55,479 nt of DNA, taken from positions 1 to 55,479 of the forward strand of contig WQVD01000017.1 of the NCBI GenBank assembly GCA_009781755.1. The letters run 5' to 3'. The position numbers and the translations under genes are program-made. Of this stretch, positions 8,278 through 16,132 are shown in pieces. The notes beneath the pieces were generated by a model. That model had not been told where the DNA came from. It saw nothing but the letters and a program-made list of their open reading frames with translations, and did no database searches. Positions within the stretch are counted from its first letter, which is position 1. Every line of letters begins with the position of its first letter. This DNA is from Defluviitaleaceae bacterium. Lineage in GTDB: Bacteria > Bacillota > Clostridia > Lachnospirales > WQUN01.

Positions 8278-9414
8278 CTACTCGTCATCGTCGCCGCGCG
8301 GGCCTATGTCTGGCTCATCTTCGTAGTAGGGGTCGTAGTACGGATCATAGGGTTCGGGTACGTAGGGCCGCTCGAAGAGGATCTCGTGATTGTATGTGAA
8401 CGCCAAGTCAAAATCGAGTACGCCATGAAAGGTTTCGTGCCGATCGCTGTTGATGAAGAAAAAGACTTGATTCACTTGTTGAGGATTGAGTGTATGTGTT
8501 AAATGGCTTGTATCGGGATTATTATCTTGTAACGTCAATGTATTAACAATGCTTTGCAACATCAATCCCGCTTGCTGCGGCGTACCTTCAAATTGCGACA
8601 TAAAATCCTCGGACAAATCTACATACACGCTGCGTGTATCGGTGTCACGTGTAATCCAACGCACACGCGTTTCGGATGGAATCACACGCATAAAGTAATC
8701 GTCATCAATACCTGCAACGAGCATATCTATCGTAAATTCGATCCAGCGTAGGATGTCTACATATACATCGATCAATGTTTCCGTGATGAGTCCGGTGCCA
8801 TCGGGATTCAAGAAGTAAAGCGTAACATCGCGTTCGCGCATGACCCCGGGGGAAATAGAGGGGTTGTTGTCTACTGTATCCGCGTTTTCGATGCGGATGG
8901 CGGAGTTGTCGCGGTATTCTTCGTGTTCCAGCCAAGTGCGGAAGGGTACGCCGTTTTTATCGCCCGTGCCATCTATCCAAAACAGCACTTCCTCCACAAA
9001 CCACAGTTCCAAAAAAGTCATCGCCAGCGCAGCGCGGAACAATCCCTCTTGAAACGCGGGCATATTACCGTGTGCGGCAGATAACGCAATACCCGCCGTT
9101 CCGTTACTGAAATATAAATCAACATACCCAGCCTCCGGCGGCCACAAGCCCCCCGGTCGCCGGTTATGGTTCCAAAAGCGATTCAACAACTCAAGCAATT
9201 GCGCCTCGTGCGTACCGGTCGCCGGAATGGTGGTGGGCGTTGCCACCAACAAACCCGCGCCGGCATCAAAAGTATACACCCGCAAACCCACGATGGAATC
9301 GCGCCGCTGTTCCCGCATGTTGGAGATCAGCACCCATGCCGCGATCCCCACCGCCAGCACCAGCAATACCGCCGCGGCAATCGCCAAGCGCGGGTTCTTT
9401 TTTATATAAGCCAT
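8278..9414 (-). CDS. GerMN-domain lipoprotein-like/membrane-anchored protein (sporulation-associated)
   Basis: 378 residues from the ATG at 9414, one base after the histidine kinase stop. An N-terminal transmembrane segment (AIAAAVLLVLAVGIAAWVLI) is followed by two GerMN-like repeats, at about 60-150 and 255-345. Each has a VYVDLS or VDLYFS strand and a distal INSDRHETFHG-like or IDGTGDKNGVPF loop. GerMN domains occur in GerM, which acts in sporulation and germination at the cell envelope. The C-terminus is unusual: a Pro/Tyr/Asp/Glu-rich tail. The gene is in one operon with the upstream two-component genes and comEC. Confidence 0.75.
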   Translation of the reverse strand: MAYIKKNPRLAIAAAVLLVLAVGIAAWVLISNMREQRRDSIVGLRVYTFDAGAGLLVATPTTIPATGTHEAQLLELLNRFWNHNRRPGGLWPPEAGYVDLYFSNGTAGIALSAAHGNMPAFQEGLFRAALAMTFLELWFVEEVLFWIDGTGDKNGVPFRTWLEHEEYRDNSAIRIENADTVDNNPSISPGVMRERDVTLYFLNPDGTGLITETLIDVYVDILRWIEFTIDMLVAGIDDDYFMRVIPSETRVRWITRDTDTRSVYVDLSEDFMSQFEGTPQQAGLMLQSIVNTLTLQDNNPDTSHLTHTLNPQQVNQVFFFINSDRHETFHGVLDFDLAFTYNHEILFERPYVPEPYDPYYDPYYEDEPDIGPRGDDDE

Positions 9415-9415
9415 A

Positions 9416-10837
9416 TCAAGCCCCCCTCCGTATGGGAATGCGCACGACAAATACCGAGCCTTCGTCCGGCTTGGACGTGACACGTATTGTGCCCCCGTGC
9501 GCCACGACTGCCGCGTGGCTGATGGCCAGCCCCAGACCGGTTCCGCCCGTTTCGCGGTCGCGGGCTTTGTCTACGCGATAAAAGCGGTTGAAAATCTTGG
9601 TTTGTTCTGCTTCGTCGATGCCCATGCCTGTATCTTGTACGCTGACATAAGTGAATTGATGGTCCGCATCCACCGCGACTTTTACCGAGCCGCCGTGGGG
9701 GGTATATTTTATGCCGTTTTCGACGATATTTGAGATGGCTAGGGTTAGCTTGATTTCGTCGGCCTCGATTTGCACGGGGCGCACGTCGTCGTAGATGAGC
9801 GCAATGTTCTTTTGCTCGGACAACGGGGATAAACGCTTCAAGATGCCCTCGACCATTTCATTCACTGACAAGGAGGAGATGTTTAACCCCTGTTCGCGTT
9901 GGTCGATACGCACCAGTGCCAGCAAGTCGTTGTTAATGCCCGTCATGCGATCTACTTCGTTGACGATGTCTTGCAAGAATTCGCGGTACATGGCTTCGGG
10001 CGCAGATTCTTGCAATAGGATGGATTCGCTTAACACTTTCATGCTGGACAGCGGTGTTTTTAACTCGTGCGATACGTTGGACACGAATTCTTCGCGCGTT
10101 TTTTCCACAGCGTCGAGTTTTTCGGCCATGGTATTGAAATTGCTGGCCAGTAGCGCGTATTCGTCGTGGCCTTTTACGTTGTTAATGCGTGCATCCAATT
10201 GACCCATGGACATGCGCTGTACCACGCGCAAAATACGCCGCAGCGGGTGTATCAGCGTATTGGCCGTGATAAACACCACTACCAGCACCGTCAACGCCAC
10301 CACCCAAATAATTGTCAGCAGTGTCGAGCGCAAGTCATCTATCATTTCAAATATATCTTCGACATTGTCAATCAGCAGCACGGCACCGACGCGTTCGGTG
10401 GTGTCTCTGCGGCTTATTACAAAAGTAGCCATGTAAATAACGCCTTCGTCACGTCTTACGTTGGTGACGATGGTTTGCTCGGCGATGGCTTGCATGACTT
10501 CGGGGATGATGGCCGTCTGCCCCACCCGTGTCCCGGCGGAATCGGCGATGATTTCCAAGGAGTCGTTAATCACCAGCACGCGATAGCCCCATTCGATAGA
10601 ACGGGTATTGATTTGACTGCGCAACCCGACAACGCCTCCAGCGATCCAAGGCGGTACAGAAATATCCAAATAATCAAACCCGCGCGCGGTCGTAAGATCA
10701 TGCGCCCAAAACATGTATCGCTGTATTTCAACTTCGCGTTCATAGATATATTCCGCTTCGATATGCGAAATTGCCATGAAAAAAAACACCGCAAGCGGCA
10801 CCAGGCTCAACACGGTGAAACTAAGCGCCAGCTTCAA
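9416..10837 (-). CDS. Sensor histidine kinase, PhoR/WalK type
   Basis: About 473 residues. It has an N-terminal membrane helix, an extracytoplasmic domain (about 25-175), a second helix (VALTVLVVVFITANTL), HAMP, then HisKA with the phospho-accepting H-box (SNVSHELKTPLSS) and HATPase_c with N, G1 (DTGMGID) and G2 (GGTGLGLAIS) boxes. No PAS domain is visible between HAMP and HisKA. It phosphorylates the response regulator encoded just upstream. The TTG at 10837 is the first start codon in the open frame; the frame is open for several codons further, so the true start is uncertain. Confidence 0.9.
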   Translation of the reverse strand: MKLALSFTVLSLVPLAVFFFMAISHIEAEYIYEREVEIQRYMFWAHDLTTARGFDYLDISVPPWIAGGVVGLRSQINTRSIEWGYRVLVINDSLEIIADSAGTRVGQTAIIPEVMQAIAEQTIVTNVRRDEGVIYMATFVISRRDTTERVGAVLLIDNVEDIFEMIDDLRSTLLTIIWVVALTVLVVVFITANTLIHPLRRILRVVQRMSMGQLDARINNVKGHDEYALLASNFNTMAEKLDAVEKTREEFVSNVSHELKTPLSSMKVLSESILLQESAPEAMYREFLQDIVNEVDRMTGINNDLLALVRIDQREQGLNISSLSVNEMVEGILKRLSPLSEQKNIALIYDDVRPVQIEADEIKLTLAISNIVENGIKYTPHGGSVKVAVDADHQFTYVSVQDTGMGIDEAEQTKIFNRFYRVDKARDRETGGTGLGLAISHAAVVAHGGTIRVTSKPDEGSVFVVRIPIRRGA

Positions 10838-10862
10838 GCGCAGGGATGAAAACCAACGAACC

Positions 10863-11549
10863 CTATCTAAAATAGTAACCGACCCCCCACTTGGTGGAAA
10901 TGTATTTCGGGTCGCTGGGGTTCTCCTCGATTTTTTCGCGTAGGCGGCGGACGTGTACGTCTACTGTGCGCACATCGCCTGTATTGTCGGGCCCCCAAAT
11001 ATGCGCCAGCAGCGCTTCCCGCTCAAACACACGCCCCACGTTATGCATAAAGAATTCCAGCAAATCGTATTCCCGCGCGGTTAGATTAATTTCCCGCTCG
11101 CCCACGAATACACGGCGCGCTTGCATGTCCAAACTGATTTCGCGCAGGGTCAGCATTTCCGTTTTGGCCGGTTCGCTGGCCGCCACGCGGGATGACCGGC
11201 GCAAAATTGCTTTGATCCGCGCTTTTAACTCCAAGATGTTAAATGGCTTTGTAATATAATCATCCGCGCCGTATTCCAGCCCCATAATCTTGTCCATGTC
11301 GTCGTCTTTGGCAGTCACCATCACGACCGGCACGTCCGAAAACTCGCGGATTTGCTGGCACACTTCCGTGCCCTCCATTTTGGGCAGCATCACGTCCAAG
11401 ATAATGGCGTCATACTCCTTTGCCCGCGCCAGTTGCAAGGCTTCCTCGCCATCGTAGGCGGCATCGACTTGCATACCGTCCTGCTCCAAGCTGAATTTAA
11501 TGCCTTTTACGATGTTGCGCTCGTCATCGACGACCAAAATGCTTGCCAT
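10863..11549 (-). CDS. OmpR/PhoB-family response regulator (WalR-like)
   Basis: 228 residues from the ATG at 11549 (AGGA upstream; the longer frame to 11618 has no ribosome site). The receiver domain has acidic D9/D10, phospho-acceptor D52 (LDVMLPKMEG) and the conserved lysine in YITKPF. The C-terminal winged helix carries LTAREYDLLEFF and TVDVHVRRLREKIE and ends WGVGYYF, typical of the family. It is the first gene of a leftward operon (regulator, kinase, gerMN, comEC), so it may control envelope and competence functions. Confidence 0.9.
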   Translation of the reverse strand: MASILVVDDERNIVKGIKFSLEQDGMQVDAAYDGEEALQLARAKEYDAIILDVMLPKMEGTEVCQQIREFSDVPVVMVTAKDDDMDKIMGLEYGADDYITKPFNILELKARIKAILRRSSRVAASEPAKTEMLTLREISLDMQARRVFVGEREINLTAREYDLLEFFMHNVGRVFEREALLAHIWGPDNTGDVRTVDVHVRRLREKIEENPSDPKYISTKWGVGYYFR

Positions 11550-11580
11550 TTTAATTCCTCGCTTCCGGGGGATAAAAGAT

Positions 11581-11700
11581 GAAGGTCGTGTGGTTAAGAT
11601 CAAAAGATTGAAGGTCAAAGGATTGTAAAACCCTGGGCGCTGCCAAATAAGGCTTTAGCCGGCACCCAGACCCGCGAGGGAACGCGTTCCCTCGACCCCG
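11581..11700. repeat. Dispersed structured repeat, copy 1 (33-nt core plus covarying hairpin)
   Basis: A GATCAAAAGATT-rich lead is followed by a 33-nt core at 11635-11667 that is identical to 27288-27320. It is then followed by a hairpin CGAGGGAACG/CGTTCCCTCG; at the second locus the hairpin in the same place is CGAGCTTT/AAAGCTCG. The lead alone is found again at 41425-41479. No coding frame. Confidence 0.8.
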
Positions 11701-11742
11701 CTTTGCTTCGCGAGGCTTGGATTATTGGCTGGTGCAAATTTT

Positions 11743-11769
11743 CAGTTGGTGGCAAATTGCCACCAACTG
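11743..11769. repeat. Dispersed palindrome family, perfect copy
   Basis: CAGTTGGTGGC / GCCACCAACTG arms with AAATT at the centre. Lies between the response regulator and comEA. Confidence 0.85.
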
Positions 11770-11815
11770 GATCTTTATCCTAGCCATGATTGAGAGGGGG
11801 CAACGCCCAAGAACT

Positions 11816-11884
11816 GGGGTCGAGGGGGCTGTGCACCCCTCGCGGGGTTTGGGGCGGATGCCCCAAGGTCTTGCTTTTGACCTT
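11816..11884. repeat. Second dispersed structured repeat, intergenic copy
   Basis: A stretch built of hairpins (GGGG..CCCC arms), beginning GGGGTCGAGGGGGCTGTG and ending CTTTTGACCTT, aligns along its length with 17272-17342 inside recD2. The differences include paired changes in the GGGGC/GCCCC hairpin, which is GGAGC/GCTCC in the other copy. Confidence 0.7.
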
Positions 11885-11908
11885 AGCCGCGACCTTAGCC
11901 GCGCCCCG

Positions 11909-12559
11909 TCATCGCACGATGATGTACGGCCGCAGCGGATCCAATATCCCGTGCGATATCCCTGTGATGTCCAATAGCTGATCAACGTTGGCAAATCCGC
12001 CTAGCGCCTCGCGGTGATTGAGAATGGCCGTTGCGCGGGCGGTGCCTATTTGATGTAAGGTGCGGAGTTGCGCGTAGGTGGCCGTATTTAAGCACAACAA
12101 GCCATCGTCAACAACTGCGCCTGCAGCGCCGGGCATTGCGATGTGTCCGGTGACGGTGCCATCTTCCAGCAGCGTGGGCACGTAGATTTGCATCGCGTCG
12201 AAGATTTCTGCTGCGCCGTTGATGCCGGCTCGGAAGGCATAGGCGGTGTAGCCGCCTGCGGCTTCGATGGCGTGAATGACGCGTGCATCGGCAGGTAAGG
12301 TGAACACGCCAGGTTGGTATACCGCGCCTACTACATCGACGACTACGTAGGACGGCGCATTTGGCAGAGGTTGAATGGCATCAGCCGTGGGTTGTGTGGA
12401 AAATTCGCCGCCGTCGGATGCGCTCACCAACACTTCGCGGCTGCCGTTGTCTGTACGCGAAGAAGCGCGTTGCCCGTTCATCACAAACAACCCGCCCATT
12501 AAAAGAATCAAAGCCACGCCCAATATTATGTACACATGCTGTTTAATAAATTCTTTCAT
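11909..12559 (-). CDS. comEA: ComEA-family competence DNA receptor
   Basis: 216 residues from the ATG at 12559; upstream codons in the same frame overlap the divergent dacF leader. It has an N-terminal membrane anchor (residues 7-25), a low-complexity linker, a SLBB domain beginning VVVDVVGAVYQPGVFTLPA (about 70-130), and a C-terminal double helix-hairpin-helix (LCLNTATYAQLRTLHQIGTA and later FANVDQLLDITGIS). ComEA binds incoming double-stranded DNA and hands it to ComEC. comEC lies in the leftward operon further on, separated from comEA by repeats and the two-component and gerMN genes. Confidence 0.92.
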   Translation of the reverse strand: MKEFIKQHVYIILGVALILLMGGLFVMNGQRASSRTDNGSREVLVSASDGGEFSTQPTADAIQPLPNAPSYVVVDVVGAVYQPGVFTLPADARVIHAIEAAGGYTAYAFRAGINGAAEIFDAMQIYVPTLLEDGTVTGHIAMPGAAGAVVDDGLLCLNTATYAQLRTLHQIGTARATAILNHREALGGFANVDQLLDITGISHGILDPLRPYIIVR

Positions 12560-12593
12560 ACCATCGTCCCCAATTCCCAAGGAGAGATACTTA

Positions 12594-14144
12594 ATGAAAA
12601 AAACGTGCTTTGTTATTTTGGCTGCGGCAATATTATTGCTTGCCACGGCCTACATTTTACCATACGACTATATGGACGAAAACCCCTACATCGCCGCTGT
12701 GCCCGCGCTTCACCAGCCGCCGCCGTATGAAGCAGGCGCGGTGGTTATCATGTGCGCGGATACGGGCATGGTTTTGTACGGGCATGAATACCATACGACG
12801 CTGTACCCCGCCAGTATCACCAAGATTATGACGGCGTTGGTGGTGCTGGACCATGTGCAGGATTTGTCCGAGCGCATTGAATTTTCGTACCATTCGATCT
12901 TCTCCATTCCGCGCAATTCCAGCCATATTTCTATGGACGTGGGCGAGACGCTGACGGTCAATCAGGCGTTGAATGCGCTGATGATTCGTTCCGCCAACGA
13001 GGTGGCGATTGCCTTGGCAGAACACGTGGCAGGTTCGGAAGAAGAATTTGTGCGGCTCATGAACGCGCGCGCGCAGTCGTTGGGTGCGGTTAACACTTAC
13101 TTTACCAACCCCACCGGTCTGCCCGGCGTGGGGCATGTAACCACGGCTTACGACATGGCGCTCATCAAGCGCGAGGCCGTGCGGCTCTTTCCCATCTACA
13201 CCAATATCATTGCCACGCCGCAGTTCGCCATCCCCCCCACCGAGCGCCAGCCCGAAACGCGCTTTTTGAATACCACCAACCAAATGATCCGCCCCGGCCC
13301 CTATTTTGACGACCGCGTCATCGGCGGCAAAACCGGCTGGACCCACGCCGCAGGCAACACGCTGGTCACCTACGCCGCCCACGAAGGCCGCCGCCTCATT
13401 GTCACCATCCTACAAAGCAACGGCACCGACCCCTTCCGCGAAACCACCGCCCTACTCAACTTCGCCTTCGCGTTGGAATACGAAGACCGCGTCGTTTTCA
13501 ATGCCGCCACATACACCCGCATCGTACCCGTCTACGCCACCGTCAATGATGAACGCACCGAAATTTACCGCCTAACCCTACAAGCCCCCAACGACAAAAC
13601 CGCTTCCCTGCCCGCCAACTTTGACCTCACGCGCCTGCGCTATAACCTTACCGTGCAAGAAAACATCACCGCACCCATCCGCGCCGGCGACCGATTGGGC
13701 ACCGTGGGTATCTATGTACAAAACGTGCGCCTGGGCGAAGTCGCATTGTTGGCGCAATCCGCCGTACCCCTGCCCGCCGCGCCAACCAATACGCAAGACA
13801 ACAACGCCGCCACCGCGTCCGCATCGGGCAATTCACCCGATACAAACAACCCACACGCCGCAAATAACGCCCCCGCCACGGGCAACACGGTTGCCGACAC
13901 GCCCGACGCCGATTACCCGCAACTCGTCCTATACGACCCCTACGCCGCCATGCATTACCCCCTCGCCTATCCCAACCTACCAGGCTTCACACAACACCGC
14001 GAACAGTGGACGTCACTCATCATTCCATTGGGGCTGCTGGTCGCAGGGTTGTCCTTTTCTGCGTTGGTGCTGATTACACGCCGTAAACGCAACCGCCGAC
14101 ATGTATATGGCGCAAATGGGCTGATGTATCGGTACAAATATTAA
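12594..14144 (+). CDS. dacF: D-alanyl-D-alanine carboxypeptidase (DacF/PBP5 family)
   Basis: 516 residues from the ATG at 12594, with AAGGAG at 12579-12584. It trims the terminal D-Ala from peptidoglycan stem peptides outside the membrane. Visible are an N-terminal signal/anchor (1-23), the SITK active-site motif (S74-K77), SAN (133-135), KTGW (near 245), then a PBP5-type C-terminal beta domain, an Asn/Ala/Pro/Thr-rich linker of about 50 residues and a C-terminal membrane helix followed by RRKRNRR. The start is 34 bases from the divergent comEA start, so the two share a promoter region. Confidence 0.92.
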   Translation: MKKTCFVILAAAILLLATAYILPYDYMDENPYIAAVPALHQPPPYEAGAVVIMCADTGMVLYGHEYHTTLYPASITKIMTALVVLDHVQDLSERIEFSYHSIFSIPRNSSHISMDVGETLTVNQALNALMIRSANEVAIALAEHVAGSEEEFVRLMNARAQSLGAVNTYFTNPTGLPGVGHVTTAYDMALIKREAVRLFPIYTNIIATPQFAIPPTERQPETRFLNTTNQMIRPGPYFDDRVIGGKTGWTHAAGNTLVTYAAHEGRRLIVTILQSNGTDPFRETTALLNFAFALEYEDRVVFNAATYTRIVPVYATVNDERTEIYRLTLQAPNDKTASLPANFDLTRLRYNLTVQENITAPIRAGDRLGTVGIYVQNVRLGEVALLAQSAVPLPAAPTNTQDNNAATASASGNSPDTNNPHAANNAPATGNTVADTPDADYPQLVLYDPYAAMHYPLAYPNLPGFTQHREQWTSLIIPLGLLVAGLSFSALVLITRRKRNRRHVYGANGLMYRYKY

Positions 14145-14165
14145 AAGTGTACGCACAGGCAAATT

Positions 14166-14192
14166 CAAGTGGTTAGTGGGGCTAACCACTTG
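14166..14192. repeat. Dispersed palindrome family, variant copy after dacF
   Basis: Arms CAAGTGGTTAG / CTAACCACTTG, perfect over 11 bp, centre TGGGG. The arm sequence differs from other copies but the layout is the same. Confidence 0.7.
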
Positions 14193-14267
14193 GGTTTAAA
14201 ATCGTCGCCCTTTTCATTTTTATGGATTGGGGGTACAATTCATATAATACAAAAAGGGGAGGTAGCC

Positions 14268-15344
14268 ATGCACGCAATGCAGTTGACAATATTCAATACA
14301 AATGAGCCGCGTACTACCGCAATCCCCCACAATTCCAACACGCCCAAATCCATCGAGCTATTCGCCGGAGCCGGGGGATTAGCCCTAGGGCTTGAAATGG
14401 CAGGATTCGAAACGATCGGTTTAATCGAATATGACAAAGACGCCGCCAACACCTTAAAATTAAACCGCCCCCATTGGAACGTCATCCACGATGATATCGC
14501 AAATATTTCATCATTGGATTTGGAATCGCATTTCAACATACATAAAAACGAACTGGCGCTTTTATCAGGTGGCGCACCGTGCCAAGCATTTTCCTATGCC
14601 GGCAAGCGATTGGGCTTGGACGATGCCCGAGGTACATTGTTCTATCACTACGCTGTATTCCTACGCAAATTGCAGCCCAAGACGTTCCTTTTCGAAAATG
14701 TCCGCGGGCTTATTTCGCACGACAAGGGGCATACCTACCAAACCATTTTGGATATTTTTGAATCCGAGGGTTACACCGTGCAGACCTCTGTTTTGAACGC
14801 ATGGGATTTCGGCGTGGCGCAAAAACGCGAGCGCTTAATCATGATTGGCATCCGCAACGACCTTGCGGATAAAATAGAAATTTTGCCCCCCGTACCGCAC
14901 AGTTACAAACCCGTCTTACGTGATATCTTGCACGATGTACCCACAAGCGCAGGCACATCGTATTCAGAATACAAGCGTAAAATTTTTGAAATGGTGCCGC
15001 CCGGAGGTTATTGGCGCGACATTCCTGCAGACATCGCAAAAAACTACATGAAAAGCTGCTGGGACATGGAAGGCGGACGCACAGGCATCTTGCGGCGTTT
15101 AAGTTTGGACGAACCCTCGCTAACGGTCCTCACTTCACCATCCCAAAAACAAACCGACCGTTGCCACCCCTTGGAAGCACGCCCCTTTACCGTGCGCGAG
15201 AACGCCCGCTGCCAATGTTTCCCCGATGATTGGGTATTTTCGGGCGGGGTGGGGCAGCAGTACAAACAAGTGGGCAATGCCGTACCCGTCAACCTCGCAT
15301 ACGAAGTAGCAAAAACTATTTATAACGGATTGGAACAATTGTGA
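14268..15344 (+). CDS. DNA (cytosine-5-)-methyltransferase of a type II restriction-modification system
   Basis: 358 residues from the ATG at 14268, with GGGGAGG 7 bases upstream. It has motif I (ELFAGAGGLALGLEMAGF, about 30-47), motif IV with the catalytic cysteine (GGAPCQAFS, C105), motif VI ENV (E143), motif VIII (QKRERLIMIGI), a target recognition region of about 90 residues and motifs IX-X (QVGNAVPV). It methylates C5 of cytosine, protecting host sites from the endonuclease encoded immediately downstream. The Eco47II-like partner suggests a GGNCC-type target, which is inference. Confidence 0.95.
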   Translation: MHAMQLTIFNTNEPRTTAIPHNSNTPKSIELFAGAGGLALGLEMAGFETIGLIEYDKDAANTLKLNRPHWNVIHDDIANISSLDLESHFNIHKNELALLSGGAPCQAFSYAGKRLGLDDARGTLFYHYAVFLRKLQPKTFLFENVRGLISHDKGHTYQTILDIFESEGYTVQTSVLNAWDFGVAQKRERLIMIGIRNDLADKIEILPPVPHSYKPVLRDILHDVPTSAGTSYSEYKRKIFEMVPPGGYWRDIPADIAKNYMKSCWDMEGGRTGILRRLSLDEPSLTVLTSPSQKQTDRCHPLEARPFTVRENARCQCFPDDWVFSGGVGQQYKQVGNAVPVNLAYEVAKTIYNGLEQL

Positions 15345-16126
15345 TGTGGCCATTGTCATTTATATCAGATGCCGATTTTACAAAACACATTGAAGCAACC
15401 ATCCGTCAATACGGCGACAAATTAACGCCATTCAATACAAAAAAATTCAATAAAAACCTCATCGACCCCATCAAGTTGATTTTCGACAAAACCGTTTACG
15501 GTTTTTCTTGGGAAGCCATCGTAAAAAACGAAATCTTCCGCCAACGTGACAAATCCAGCAACAACGATATCGGATATTTTCACCAACGTATTTTTCAATA
15601 CGCAACCGATTGTTCCGTTCCCAAAAAAGGATGGGATATCGTATTTACAAAGCCGACAGGCATACAGATATCTGACGACGACATAGTAAGCCGTGTTTTT
15701 GTGGAAATGAAAAATAAACACAACACGATGAACTCCTCTGCGTCCGGTAAGACTTACATCAACATGCAATCGCAGTTATTGGAAGATGACGACTGCGCGT
15801 GTTTTTTGGTTGAGGTTATCGCAAAGCAATCGCAAAACATTCCGTGGGCGGTTTCCGTTGACGGCCAACAAAAAAAGCACAAGCGCATCCGCCGTGTAAG
15901 CATTGATCAATTTTATGCCTTGGTGACGGGGCAAGCGGACGCATTTTATCAAATGTGCTTGATGTTACCATCGGTTATCGAAAAAGTTGTTGCCAACAGC
16001 GGCGCACATTTGATTCCCGACGACAGCGTGATGAATGAATTAAACGATGTTGCGCAAACATGCCAAAGCACCTTTGCGATGGCGTTATATATGCTCGGCT
16101 TCAACAATTACATAGGATTTCGTTAA
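15344..16126 (+). CDS. Type II restriction endonuclease, Eco47II/Sau96I-like
   Basis: 260 residues. The ATG at 15344 overlaps the methyltransferase stop (TGATG), so the pair is translationally coupled; a GTG one codon earlier is also possible. The N-terminal half (FISDADFTKHIE, KKFNKNLIDPIKLIFDK, DIGYFHQRIF) and the segment VFVEMKNKHNTMNSSASGK, which has an E-x-K nuclease-like core, resemble Eco47II-family enzymes that cut GGNCC. The specificity is inferred from resemblance, not shown. Confidence 0.8.
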   Translation: MWPLSFISDADFTKHIEATIRQYGDKLTPFNTKKFNKNLIDPIKLIFDKTVYGFSWEAIVKNEIFRQRDKSSNNDIGYFHQRIFQYATDCSVPKKGWDIVFTKPTGIQISDDDIVSRVFVEMKNKHNTMNSSASGKTYINMQSQLLEDDDCACFLVEVIAKQSQNIPWAVSVDGQQKKHKRIRRVSIDQFYALVTGQADAFYQMCLMLPSVIEKVVANSGAHLIPDDSVMNELNDVAQTCQSTFAMALYMLGFNNYIGFR

Positions 16127-16132
16127 TATCCC

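Noticed and set aside
12375..12593. N-terminal extension of the D-Ala-D-Ala carboxypeptidase
   Set aside because: It runs antisense through comEA; the signal peptide and AAGGAG place the start at 12594.
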